A stretch of 64,000 bases of DNA from an uncultured Fodinibius sp. (GTDB taxonomy: Bacteria; Bacteroidota; Rhodothermia; Balneolales; Balneolaceae). Under the pieces are notes generated by a model. It ran no database searches. It worked only from the letters and a program-made list of their open reading frames with translations, and had not been told where the DNA came from. The DNA lies in NCBI GenBank assembly GCA_913057775.1, contig CAJXOG010000002.1, positions 62,001-126,000 of the forward strand, given 5' to 3'. Positions 19,981-28,644 of this stretch are shown here, one piece after another (position 1 is the first letter of the stretch; each line of letters starts with the position of its first letter). A program made the translations under genes and the position numbers.

Positions 19981-22818
19981 TTACTTGCTCAGATAAAGAT
20001 TTTTAAACTCGAATGGTTTTTTAAAGTGTTCGTCGTTGAAATCTTTCATAAAGTAGATGGTTTCTCCGGTGGATTTCATCTCGGGTCCGAGTTCTTTTTT
20101 AACTTCTGGAAACTTATCAAAGGGGAATACCGGTTCTTTTATGGCCCAGTTCTTAAGCTTGGAGGTTAAGTCTTCTTTATCAAAGTCTTTGAGTTTGGCG
20201 CCCAACATAACCTTGACGGCAATTTGTGCTTCAGGCCGTTCTGTTGCTTTGGCAAGGAAGGGAATAGTCCGTGTTGACCGTGGATTCGCTTCCAGCACAA
20301 ATACCTCATCACCTTTAACAGCATATTGCACGTTCAGGAAGCCTACAATATTCATGTTTGAGGCTATCTTTTCATGATATTGCTTGATCTTCTCGATCGC
20401 GGTATCACTCAGCGAATAAGTCGGTATTACGGCCGTGGAGTCCCCGGAGTGAACACCGGCCGGTTCAATATGCTGCATGATGCCTGCGATATGCATATCG
20501 TCTCCATCATAAACGGCATCCACATCTACCTCAACGGCATCTTCCAAAAATTTATCGATGAGGAAAGCATTTTCGGGATGTGTGTCGAGGACGCGTTCGG
20601 TATAGAATTCGAGCTCTTCCTGCTTAACCGCAATGCGCATTCCCTGTCCGCCAAGAACGTAACTGGGACGAATAAGCACCGGATAGCCGATACGATCAGC
20701 AATTTTGAGTGCCCCTTCCACATCTTCGGCTGTTCCATAAGAGGGAAATGGAATATCGAGATCTCGGAGAAACTCTGAGAACGATCCGCGGTCTTCGGCA
20801 AAGTTGATCATCTCGAAGTCAGTCCCGAAAATTTTGATTCCTTCTTCCACAAACTTTTTGCCCAACTTCAGGGCTGTTTGTCCGCCAACTTGCAGGATGA
20901 CGCCTTCGGGCTGTTCGTGCTCATAAATATCCATTACACGTTCCCAGAATACCGGTTCAAAGTACAGCTTATCCGCAGTGTCGAAATCAGTAGACACTGT
21001 TTCGGGATTACAGTTGATCATGATGGCCTCGTAGCCCATCTCTTGGGCAGCCTGCACAGCATGTACGCAGGAGTAATCAAACTCAATGCCCTGACCTATG
21101 CGGTTGGGACCACTTCCAAGGATGAGTACTTTCTTGTTGTCGGATACTTCACTTTCATTTTCGCCTTCGTAGGCTGAGTAGAAATAGGGCGTTTCTGCAG
21201 GGAATTCTGCCGCGCAGGTATCCACAACTTTGAAAGAGGGTTTTAGATTTAATTCATGACGTTTTTTACGTACTTCCTTTTGTGTGACTTTACCATTGCT
21301 TTGGCTCAGCAGCCAAGCAATCTGTTTATCACCAAAGCCGGCTTGCTTTAATTCAAAAAGATCGTCTTTGCTGATGGTATCGAGTGACTGTCCCTCGGTT
21401 CGATTTTCGAGGGATACCATATAGCGAATTTGCTGCAGGAACCACGGATCTACTTTGGTGATATCGGCAATTTCTTCGACGGATGCACCAAACTTAAAGG
21501 CGTTGCGGATATTCAGCATGCGATCCCAGTAAGGCTTTTTGAGTCGTTCACGGACCTCCTTGCGATCAATCTCGTTATACCCGTCAGCGCCCAAACCAGC
21601 GCGGCCGATTTCAAGCGACTGGTACGCTTTGTTCAGCGCTTCGGGAAAATTTCGCCCGATTGACATCACTTCGCCCACCGCCTTCATCTGGGTCGTCAGT
21701 TCTTCATCCACATTGGGAAATTTCTCGAAGTTGAAACGAGGGGCTTTTACAATGACGTAATCGATGGATGGCTCAAAGCAGGCTGAAGTATTTCCGGTAA
21801 TGGGATTGGACAACTCGTCGAGGTTGTATCCCACGGCAAGCTTTGTAGCAATTTTGGCGATGGGGTATCCCGTTGCTTTGGACGCGAGAGCGGACGACCG
21901 GCTCACGCGCGGATTAATCTCAATGGCTACAAAACGGTCGCTGCCCGGCTCAACGGCAAACTGCACGTTGCATCCGCCCGCAAAGGTACCAATCGAGCGC
22001 ATCATTTTAATAGCCGCATCGCGCAGCATCTGGAATTGCTTGTCGGTAAGCGTTTGCGAGGGAGCTACCGTCACTGAATCGCCAGTGTGTACACCCATCG
22101 GATCAATGTTTTCAACGGTACAAATGATAACCACATTATCATTTGGGTCGCGGAGAAGTTCGAGTTCGTATTCTTTCCATCCAAAAATAGATTCTTCAAT
22201 AAGCACGCGGTGTACAGGACTCATTTCGAGTCCACGCAGTACTTTTTTCTCAAACTCATCCTCAGACCAAACGATGCCACCGCCGGCACCGCCCATGGTA
22301 AAAGATGGACGAATGACAATAGGTAATCCGCCCAGATCTTCGGCAATTTCTTTGGCTTCAAGTACCGATTCGGCGGCGCGACTACGGCACTGTGGAATAT
22401 CAATATCATCCATCAAGTCGCGAAATTGCTGGCGATCTTCGGTGATATCAACGGCGTCGATATCTACACCGATGACTTGAATTCCATGTTCTGTCCAATA
22501 ATCTTCTTGTTGCAGATTTCGGGTCAGGTTTAAGCCCGTTTGTCCGCCCATGGTGGGCAGAACGGCATCCGGATTTTCTATTTCTACAATTTCTTTAATG
22601 GATTCTTCGGTAAGTGGCTTAAGGTAGATCTCATCAGCCATCATCGGGTCAGTCATAATAGTGGCCGGATTGGAATTGATGAGTACAACCTCATACCCAT
22701 CTTCACGAAGTGATTTGCAGGCCTGTGATCCCGAGTAGTCAAATTCGCAGGCTTGGCCGATTACGATTGGTCCTGATCCAATGATAAGAATTTTGTTGAT
22801 GTCGTCGCGTCGTGGCAT
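19981..22818 (-). CDS. carB: Carbamoyl-phosphate synthase large subunit, lacking the C-terminal allosteric domain
   Basis: Makes carbamoyl phosphate from bicarbonate, ATP and ammonia delivered by CarA, for arginine and pyrimidine synthesis. Two ATP-grasp halves are clear: LIIGSGPIVIGQACEFDYSG opens the first and LGSGPNRIGQGIEFDYSC the second (about residue 565). The protein ends at 945 aa, just after GPEMKSTGETIYFMKDFNDEHFKKPFEF. E. coli CarB is about 1,070 aa, so the last about 120 residues, the MGS-like domain that binds UMP, IMP and ornithine, are missing. The stop is clean. An 87-base gap follows carA, consistent with a carAB operon. Confidence 0.96.
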   Translation of the reverse strand: MPRRDDINKILIIGSGPIVIGQACEFDYSGSQACKSLREDGYEVVLINSNPATIMTDPMMADEIYLKPLTEESIKEIVEIENPDAVLPTMGGQTGLNLTRNLQQEDYWTEHGIQVIGVDIDAVDITEDRQQFRDLMDDIDIPQCRSRAAESVLEAKEIAEDLGGLPIVIRPSFTMGGAGGGIVWSEDEFEKKVLRGLEMSPVHRVLIEESIFGWKEYELELLRDPNDNVVIICTVENIDPMGVHTGDSVTVAPSQTLTDKQFQMLRDAAIKMMRSIGTFAGGCNVQFAVEPGSDRFVAIEINPRVSRSSALASKATGYPIAKIATKLAVGYNLDELSNPITGNTSACFEPSIDYVIVKAPRFNFEKFPNVDEELTTQMKAVGEVMSIGRNFPEALNKAYQSLEIGRAGLGADGYNEIDRKEVRERLKKPYWDRMLNIRNAFKFGASVEEIADITKVDPWFLQQIRYMVSLENRTEGQSLDTISKDDLFELKQAGFGDKQIAWLLSQSNGKVTQKEVRKKRHELNLKPSFKVVDTCAAEFPAETPYFYSAYEGENESEVSDNKKVLILGSGPNRIGQGIEFDYSCVHAVQAAQEMGYEAIMINCNPETVSTDFDTADKLYFEPVFWERVMDIYEHEQPEGVILQVGGQTALKLGKKFVEEGIKIFGTDFEMINFAEDRGSFSEFLRDLDIPFPSYGTAEDVEGALKIADRIGYPVLIRPSYVLGGQGMRIAVKQEELEFYTERVLDTHPENAFLIDKFLEDAVEVDVDAVYDGDDMHIAGIMQHIEPAGVHSGDSTAVIPTYSLSDTAIEKIKQYHEKIASNMNIVGFLNVQYAVKGDEVFVLEANPRSTRTIPFLAKATERPEAQIAVKVMLGAKLKDFDKEDLTSKLKNWAIKEPVFPFDKFPEVKKELGPEMKSTGETIYFMKDFNDEHFKKPFEFKNLYLSK

Positions 22819-22905
22819 TTGGTTAGTGAGTTTCTGTTTTACAGATTAAAGATTTTTTGAATTTCTGCTGGGAGACGGTGAACTGTATCTATACTGCTGG
22901 TGGTT

Positions 22906-24027
22906 TTAATTAACCAACTCTCCTTTTCCTTCTTTGATCATATCCAGGAACTGATCGAATAGATATCTAGAGTCATGCGGGCCGGGTGATGCTTCTGGGT
23001 GATATTGTACCGACATACCGGGAAAGTCCTTGAATCGCAGCCCTTCAATAGTACCGTCGTTTAGGTTTTTATGCGTCACTTCCACTTTTGATTCGTCAAG
23101 GGCTTCTTCATCCACAGCAAAACCGTGGTTTTGAGTGGTGATTTCGACTAATCCGGTGTCTAAATTTTTTACCGGATGATTGGCACCGCGGTGTCCCACG
23201 AACATTTTGGTAGTTGTGATACCTTCGGATAGTGCCATGAGCTGATGGCCGAGGCAAATTCCGAATATGGGTTTTCCGGTATCTTTGGCGTAGTTTACGG
23301 CATCTAAGGCATATTTAGCTGTGGCATCCGGGTCGCCTGGACCATTACTGAAAAAGAATCCGTCAGGATTCCATTGGTCGAGCTCTTCTTTGAAGTCACC
23401 CTTCGCAGGAAAAACGCGTAGTGTGCATCCTCGTTCTACCAGATTATCAATGATGCTTTGTTTTATCCCGTAGTCGAAAGCTGCCACTTTAAAAGGGCCA
23501 TCGCTGTGTACAGTTTGTGGTTCTTGGCGTGTAACTTCGGTAGCAAGTTCAAGACCGACCATATCATCCCAATTTTTGGCCTTTTCCACCAATTTATCCT
23601 CATCGAGTTCAGTAGATGAAATTACGGCGTTCATTACTCCTTTTCTTCGGATGTGTCGGACGAGCTTTCGGGTATCAATGCCGCTGATGCCGACCACTTC
23701 GTTGCGTTCTAAATATTCTTGGAGATTGCTGTCGGCTTGAGAATTGCTGTGCTCCCACGAAAATGATCGGACGATAAGTCCGGCAATCATAACTTTGCGA
23801 GCTTCATTGTCGCGGCTCATGGTACCATAATTCCCGATATGAGGATAGGTCATCATCATTAGCTGACCGTAATAGCTGGGATCGGTAAAGATTTCTTGGT
23901 AGCCGACCATGCTGGTATTGAAACAGAGTTCCCCACCGGTGGTACCTTTTTTGCCGATAGCAAAGCCGTGTTCGACGGTACCGTCGGATAGAGCAATGAT
24001 AGCTTTATCTTTGGGATAGAGTGACAT
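22906..24027 (-). CDS. carA: Carbamoyl-phosphate synthase small subunit (glutaminase)
   Basis: Glutamine amidotransferase subunit of 373 aa; it hydrolyses glutamine and channels ammonia to CarB. The N-terminal CPSase domain has GELCFNTSMVGYQEIFTDPSYYGQ. The C-terminal class I GATase domain carries the nucleophile in GICLGHQL, and the His/Glu pair in VQYHPEASPGPHDS. It precedes carB in the same direction. Its leader carries a strong terminator-like hairpin about 45 bases before the start codon. Confidence 0.97.
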   Translation of the reverse strand: MSLYPKDKAIIALSDGTVEHGFAIGKKGTTGGELCFNTSMVGYQEIFTDPSYYGQLMMMTYPHIGNYGTMSRDNEARKVMIAGLIVRSFSWEHSNSQADSNLQEYLERNEVVGISGIDTRKLVRHIRRKGVMNAVISSTELDEDKLVEKAKNWDDMVGLELATEVTRQEPQTVHSDGPFKVAAFDYGIKQSIIDNLVERGCTLRVFPAKGDFKEELDQWNPDGFFFSNGPGDPDATAKYALDAVNYAKDTGKPIFGICLGHQLMALSEGITTTKMFVGHRGANHPVKNLDTGLVEITTQNHGFAVDEEALDESKVEVTHKNLNDGTIEGLRFKDFPGMSVQYHPEASPGPHDSRYLFDQFLDMIKEGKGELVN

Positions 24028-24068
24028 AGTAAGGATATGTTGGTTTTGAGGTATTAAAGTTTAGACAT

Positions 24069-24101
24069 AAAAAAAATCCGACTAACAAAGAGTCGGATTT
24101 T
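24069..24101 (-). terminator. Intrinsic terminator hairpin in front of carA
   Basis: On the minus strand, AAAATCCGACT pairs with AGTCGGATTTT (24091-24101 with 24073-24083) around a 7-base loop and is followed by eight T (24069-24076). It ends about 42 bases before the carA start. It either ends the upstream CPXCG transcript or is the terminator of a carAB attenuator. Confidence 0.8.
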
Positions 24102-24205
24102 AAAAAAGGGAATGGAATGTGAGATTTCCGAATCGAGGGGCTGTTCGGAAATTTTTTGAGGCAGTTGAGCCTGCCATCTACTTCAAATTTAGTAGACTTG
24201 TAGAT
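24102..24205 (-). promoter_or_regulatory. Structured leader upstream of carAB
   Basis: Three further inverted repeats stand in series before the terminator: ATTTCCGAA/TTCGGAAAT (24124-24132, 24144-24152), GGCAG/CTGCC (24160-24164, 24171-24175) and ATCTAC/GTAGAT (24176-24181, 24200-24205). On the minus-strand transcript, the 3' arm of the ATTTCCGAA hairpin (TCGGA) can also pair with TCCGA in the 5' arm of the terminator, so an antiterminator fold is possible. No PyrR consensus is visible. Confidence 0.4.
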
Positions 24206-24331
24206 CAAAAGAATGCTGTTAGAACATCAAGATTTCAAAAATTATGCGCTTTATTTGACTCCAACGCAAAACTGTGAAAATATACGAATCCAAGGCTCTA
24301 TTTTCAACGTATATTTTTGGCATGTTGTAAC

Positions 24332-24538
24332 CTATTGGGACTGACGACTTTGGATAATAAATTCCTTATTCCATTGATCGTAGGAAACAGAAAGTTTATT
24401 CGGGCGACAGCAAACCTGACAGTCTTCGATATATTTTTGCGTATTGCCCTGGGAGGGGTCCACGAAAGTGTGATTAACTTCTCCGCAATAGGCACAACGA
24501 TACTCAGTTCCTTGGGATTCAGGTGGATACTTCATCAA
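24332..24538 (-). CDS. CPXCG-motif cysteine-rich protein
   Basis: A 68-aa protein matching a small, widely conserved family named for its CPXCG motif. Here the knuckles are C15-x2-C18 (CAYCGE) and C40-x2-C43-C44 (CQVCC), with the family's acidic/aromatic segment DPSQGNTQKYIEDC between. The residue before the second Cys is Ala rather than Pro. Zinc binding is inferred; the cellular role is unknown. It precedes carAB on the same strand, but a 304-base gap with a terminator separates them. Confidence 0.78.
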   Translation of the reverse strand: MMKYPPESQGTEYRCAYCGEVNHTFVDPSQGNTQKYIEDCQVCCRPNKLSVSYDQWNKEFIIQSRQSQ

Positions 24539-24640
24539 GTTCGAGGTTTGTGAGTGTTGGAGTGTTGAAGTTTGATCCCACTGTAAGGATTTAGCTTTAG
24601 GGTGATCTTACTTCTATACAACGAAAAAAACTTTTGGAAA

Positions 24641-25009
24641 ATGCCAATTGTGAAAAATTTTGAAGAGTTAGATTGTTGGAAAGAATCACGAAAATTAGTC
24701 TGCCAAGTTTATGAATTGACTAAAAGACCAAAGTTTCGGAAAGATTTTGGACTAAGAGATCAGATTCAAAGAGCATCAGTTTCAGCTATGACGAACATTT
24801 CTGAAGGCTTTGCTCGATATTCATCAAAAGAGGTTATAAGATTTTTGGATTATACCCAAAGTTCATGTGAAGAAGTGAAGAGCTTGCTTTATGTAGCTTA
24901 TGATCAGAAATACATCAAGAAAAGTGATTTGCAAGAAGTGTATAGCAAAGCAAGTGACGTCAGGAATTTAACTCTGGCTCTGATCAAATATTTGAGGAAT
25001 AATTCATGA
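24641..25009 (+). CDS. Four-helix-bundle protein (23S rRNA intervening-sequence / Avd-like family)
   Basis: A 122-aa all-helical protein starting at ATG 24641 (MPIVKNFEEL). Family marks are FEELDCWKESRKLVCQVYELT, FGLRDQIQRASVSAMTNISEGFAR and the C-terminal EEVKSLLYVAYDQKYI. Relatives are encoded in 23S rRNA intervening sequences or act as the Avd accessory protein of retroelements, but here there is neither an rRNA nor a reverse transcriptase. An upstream GTG at 24602 would add an unlikely N-terminus. Function unknown; the fold suggests nucleic-acid binding. Confidence 0.85.
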   Translation: MPIVKNFEELDCWKESRKLVCQVYELTKRPKFRKDFGLRDQIQRASVSAMTNISEGFARYSSKEVIRFLDYTQSSCEEVKSLLYVAYDQKYIKKSDLQEVYSKASDVRNLTLALIKYLRNNS

Positions 25010-25050
25010 GGTAAACTTCGAAACTACAGAACTTTGAACTCCAACACTTA

Positions 25051-25947
25051 TTACCAAAGCAACATCTTCATACAAAAGACACTACCGCCACTTTTGAGAT
25101 ATTCGTAAGTGCTTACCTCATGAACAGAGAATCCGTTATCGCGCAGATTCTTATTGACGTCGGTACAGCCCTGTTGAATAATCACATTGCGCCCGTCGGG
25201 ACAGGAGGCATTGCAGGCAAAAAGTTCCTCGGCCTCGTATTTGGAAGCTTGGATGATGGTATCAAACATTTTGTTAATCATCTCGAGTCCCTCATCTGTA
25301 AAGGCCTCGGGATAAATTAGAGCGGTATGTTCATCCAGTACGCACAGACAGGTATCCAGATGATAGAATGATTCGTCCACGAGTTCGAGCGCCAAGATGG
25401 GTACGTCAAAAGTGTCGGAAATAGTTTCGTATGCCTCTAATGACGAGCGATAGCCGTATCCTCCCCAAAGCAAACGTTTGCCTGTATGCCAGATGGCGTC
25501 GCCGCATCCTTCAAAGTCGCTTATTTTATCCTCATCCAGATAATGAATTTCATAGCCGTTTTGGCGGTACCACTGCTCAATATAAGGGACTTCATCTTTT
25601 CGCTCATCGGCATGCATGATGCTCATAAATGCATGCTCATTGCCGTCTTCGTCGATATAGGGCAGGCTCTGGTTGGCACAAAAAACCATATCCGGCAGTC
25701 CTTCCTGATCTTCGATAACATTGATATTCATCCCAATTTGATCAAAAAGCGATCGCACGAGGTTCCATTCATTATTAGCTTCAATTTTATCGACTTTCCC
25801 CACTTGATCAGCCATGTGGGGATTGATAACATATTCTACAGAATAGTGTAGTGGTCGTACCATCAGCACCTCGGTGGGTAGCGGCATGGATGGACGTTCA
25901 TCAACGGTAAAATCAATTTGATCTGCGGATGTAATTACTTGCGCCAT
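25051..25947 (-). CDS. Amidinotransferase-superfamily hydrolase (DDAH/arginine deiminase-like)
   Basis: Predicted cytoplasmic hydrolase of 298 aa acting on a guanidino or ureido substrate such as methylarginine, arginine or citrulline. The pentein-fold motifs are visible: PDMVFCAN (about 105-112), FEGCGDAIW, the catalytic His in SFYHLDTCLCVL and the nucleophile C292 in GGSVFCMKML at the extreme C-terminus. Substrate cannot be decided from sequence. It stands alone between the four-helix-bundle gene (convergent) and the DUF58 gene (divergent). Confidence 0.82.
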   Translation of the reverse strand: MAQVITSADQIDFTVDERPSMPLPTEVLMVRPLHYSVEYVINPHMADQVGKVDKIEANNEWNLVRSLFDQIGMNINVIEDQEGLPDMVFCANQSLPYIDEDGNEHAFMSIMHADERKDEVPYIEQWYRQNGYEIHYLDEDKISDFEGCGDAIWHTGKRLLWGGYGYRSSLEAYETISDTFDVPILALELVDESFYHLDTCLCVLDEHTALIYPEAFTDEGLEMINKMFDTIIQASKYEAEELFACNASCPDGRNVIIQQGCTDVNKNLRDNGFSVHEVSTYEYLKSGGSVFCMKMLLW

Positions 25948-26123
25948 AAATATGAAACTTAGTTACAGTATTTCAGAAAGGTTCTTCCATAAATCGGGTT
26001 CCCAAGATAACCATTTGTATAAAAGAATAAACTTTAAACCCGTTTTTATCTCCTCTTATTATTGAATACGGGATTAGGGAAAGATTCGTTAGTTTAAAGC
26101 TTCAACTTAAAAGAAACAATGAT

Positions 26124-27044
26124 ATGCTGCTGGATCACGAATTACTTTCGCAATTAGCTCCGCTGGAGCTGCGTGCCCGAAAAATTGTGGAGGGATTTAT
26201 CTCGGGCTTGCATAAAAGTCCGCACCACGGATTCAGCGTCGAGTTTGCCGAGCATCGACCGTATAATCCCGGCGATGAGATCAAGCATATCGACTGGAAA
26301 GTATATGCTAAAACCGAACGGCTTTATGTGAAAAAGTATGAGGAGGAGACGAACCTCCGTTGCTATGTCTTGCTGGATACCAGCAGCTCGATGTTTTACA
26401 AATACTTTAGTCCGTGGAGCAAGCTGAGGTATGCTATCCATTTTGGATCTTCGCTCATGTACCTGATGAATCGACAACGCGATGCCTGTGGGTTGATTAC
26501 CTTTGATGAAGGGATTAATAATTTCATTCCGGCCAAGTCCTCCTATTCGCATCTACGAATGTTATTTGGGGAGTTTGAAAACTTGCTGGAGCAGGAAGAG
26601 AATGCGGATAAAAACAAACGCCAAACCGCTACGGCAAAAGCGATGCACGAGGTGGCGGAGCGACTTAACCATCGAAGTTTGGTTGTAGTACTTACTGATC
26701 TTTTTGAAAATGTAGATAAACATGATCAGCTTATCTCAGCATTAAAGCACTTGCGTCACTCTAAGCATGAGGTATTACTTTTTAACGTATTGGAAGAAAA
26801 AAGCGAACGGAAGCTTGATTTTCCCGATCGAAGACTGGTGATGCAGGATATGGAGACGGGATCACAAATGGAGGTAGTGCCAAGCCAGATTCGTGAAGAT
26901 TATCAGAAAAAAGTTGAGGAGCTGACGCACAAATTTAAAATGGCTTGCAGTGAGTTTCAGATTGATTTTGAACAACTGGATACGCAAAGTGAATTTGATA
27001 TGGCATTGCTGGCGTATCTAAATAAGCGTAAACGATTGGGATAA
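26124..27044 (+). CDS. DUF58 domain protein (vWA-like)
   Basis: A 306-aa soluble protein with the DUF58 hallmark GFSVEFAEHRPYNPGDEIKHIDWKVYAKTERLYVKKYEEETN, seen here around residues 32-75. It continues as a vWA-like fold: LLDTSSSMFYK supplies the DxSxS metal-site motif. DUF58 genes normally sit next to a MoxR AAA ATPase and vWA/BatA-type membrane proteins; none is in this neighbourhood. Role is probably chaperone-like with a MoxR encoded elsewhere. Confidence 0.88.
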   Translation: MLLDHELLSQLAPLELRARKIVEGFISGLHKSPHHGFSVEFAEHRPYNPGDEIKHIDWKVYAKTERLYVKKYEEETNLRCYVLLDTSSSMFYKYFSPWSKLRYAIHFGSSLMYLMNRQRDACGLITFDEGINNFIPAKSSYSHLRMLFGEFENLLEQEENADKNKRQTATAKAMHEVAERLNHRSLVVVLTDLFENVDKHDQLISALKHLRHSKHEVLLFNVLEEKSERKLDFPDRRLVMQDMETGSQMEVVPSQIREDYQKKVEELTHKFKMACSEFQIDFEQLDTQSEFDMALLAYLNKRKRLG

Positions 27045-27151
27045 AGTAATTTAGCGTTAGTATAGAATATTCCAAAGATTTGAGTGTTTGTAATATCTCA
27101 AAATAGGAGTGAACAGCTCTGTAATAATTTTAAATCAAATTATTTTACTCT

Positions 27152-27598
27152 ATGAGATATAACATAAAAAGACTCGTTTCGGCTTCGCTTGCACTAATGT
27201 TGGTATTTGCAGTTGGTGCTAATATCGCTGTTTCACAAAATACTGGTCAACAAGGTCAGGTGGATGGAGAAACCGTTGTTGATAAGATGAATAGCAACGA
27301 AAAGCTATCAGATTTCACTGCCCTTGTTGAGGCGTCTGGTTTTGGACAAGTGTTAACTCAGCAGGGAACGTATACTGTACTTGCTCCGACCAATAAAGCT
27401 CTTGAGAATGAAGGCGTAGATATAGAAGCAGCTAAAGAAAACAGAGATCAGGCTCAGAAAGTAGTCCAAAGTCATCTGTATCAGGGCGATATTTCTACAG
27501 AGAAAGTAGAATCTTCAATGGGAGTCAAAATTGAAGATAAAGATGAGTCTGCTGCCAACGGCACTGTATATATTGTTAATAGCGTCGTAAAACGGTAG
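27152..27598 (+). CDS. Secreted fasciclin (FAS1) domain protein
   Basis: A 148-aa exported protein. Residues 1-29 form a signal peptide (ending near IAVSQ). One FAS1 domain follows, with the H1-like TYTVLAPTNKALEN and H2-like VVQSHLYQGDIS and TVYIVNSVV motifs. FAS1 domains mediate adhesion or surface interactions. It has no lipobox or anchor, so it should be periplasmic or secreted. A terminator follows 24 bases later, so the gene is monocistronic. Confidence 0.88.
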   Translation: MRYNIKRLVSASLALMLVFAVGANIAVSQNTGQQGQVDGETVVDKMNSNEKLSDFTALVEASGFGQVLTQQGTYTVLAPTNKALENEGVDIEAAKENRDQAQKVVQSHLYQGDISTEKVESSMGVKIEDKDESAANGTVYIVNSVVKR

Positions 27599-27621
27599 TA
27601 TATCCGCATTATTAATATTTT

Positions 27622-27652
27622 AAAGGTCCTTCGCTCAGAAGGGCCTTTTTTT
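27622..27652 (+). terminator. Terminator after the FAS1 gene
   Basis: AAAGGTCCTTC (27622-27632) pairs with GAAGGGCCTTT (27638-27648), with one G-U pair and a 5-base loop. A T-run continues to 27652 and reaches the stop codon of the convergent SDR gene. Confidence 0.85.
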
Positions 27653-28442
27653 ATGTTACCTCAGCATTGCGCAGCATCTTATTTAGCAGACGAGGGAAAA
27701 ACCGTTTTAGATAAATGCCCCATATTTCTTTTCCTCCGATATAAATTTCTTCCTTCTCTTTTAGAATTTTTGGGATGAGCTTCTTTGTAAACTCATCGAC
27801 GGGCATGCCGTTTTCTTGTCCCTTGCCCATTTTGTTGTGTTTGCTGCCGTCGCCTTCGAGCGCATTTTTTGTGACATTTGTTTTAATAAATCCCGGGCAG
27901 ACGAGCGAAATGTTGATGTTATCATCATAAACCTCTTGGCGAAGAGCATCGAAATAACCGTGCAGGGCATGTTTGGAAGCCGCATAACTCGATCGCAATC
28001 GCGTACTAAACTTTCCCATTACACTGCTGGTGACGACAATATGACCCGATTGACGTTCTATCATCGAGGGTAGTACCGCCTTTGTTAATGCTACTGATCC
28101 AAAGAAATTGATTTCCATCACTCTGCGAATAACTTCGATATTTGTGTCAATAGCTTCCGATCGTTGACTAATACCACCATTATTAAAGAGATAGTCAATA
28201 TGTCCGAAGATGCTGAGAGCCTCTTTTGCTTTGGTCTCAAGTTGATCCGTTTTGGAAAGATCAAGTGTGAGAATGTGAACATCGGATGGATTTTTGCAGT
28301 TATTTTTAACTTCCGTCAATGCTCCTTTTCGTCGCGATGAGAGAATGAGTTTTGTGCCGCGGTTGCTGAGTTCATAAGCAAGTGCTTCTCCGATACCTGA
28401 GGATGCACCGGTAATCCAGGCAATTTTATTTTGAAATGACAT
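27651..28442 (-). CDS. Short-chain dehydrogenase/reductase
   Basis: NAD(P)-dependent oxidoreductase of 263 aa. Nucleotide-binding TGASSGIGEA (about 11-20), the NNGG-type motif LFNNGG, catalytic Ser in VVTSSVMG and YxxxK as YAASK (about 155-159) are all present. The C-terminal portion RFFPRLLNKMLRNAEVT resembles the DHRS7B/YqjQ-like SDR subgroup that is often membrane-associated. Substrate unknown. Confidence 0.9.
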   Translation of the reverse strand: MSFQNKIAWITGASSGIGEALAYELSNRGTKLILSSRRKGALTEVKNNCKNPSDVHILTLDLSKTDQLETKAKEALSIFGHIDYLFNNGGISQRSEAIDTNIEVIRRVMEINFFGSVALTKAVLPSMIERQSGHIVVTSSVMGKFSTRLRSSYAASKHALHGYFDALRQEVYDDNINISLVCPGFIKTNVTKNALEGDGSKHNKMGKGQENGMPVDEFTKKLIPKILKEKEEIYIGGKEIWGIYLKRFFPRLLNKMLRNAEVT

Positions 28443-28644
28443 TGGTAAGAGCTAATTAGAAATCAATAAAACGAAGGTTAATACCGCTCAAAATGCAGAA
28501 ACGAGCTAAGTTTGACAAGTAGAATACGAAGCACTTCAAAAAAGGTCTGTTCAGATACTCTGTAAAGTTTGCTATTTTATTGTAACCAACGATTTGTGAG
28601 TAAAAGCTGTTTTTGACTCATTATTATAAGTAAAAATAATTATT

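Noticed and set aside
24005-24208. Minus-strand open frame overlapping the carA leader (67 codons)
   Set aside because: It covers the hairpin region, overlaps the carA start out of frame and has no protein-like pattern. It is more likely a regulatory leader than a gene, though a leader peptide cannot be fully excluded.
24602-24640. Extended N-terminus of the four-helix-bundle protein (GTG start)
   Set aside because: The family starts close to MPIVKNFEEL; the 13 extra residues do not look like the family.
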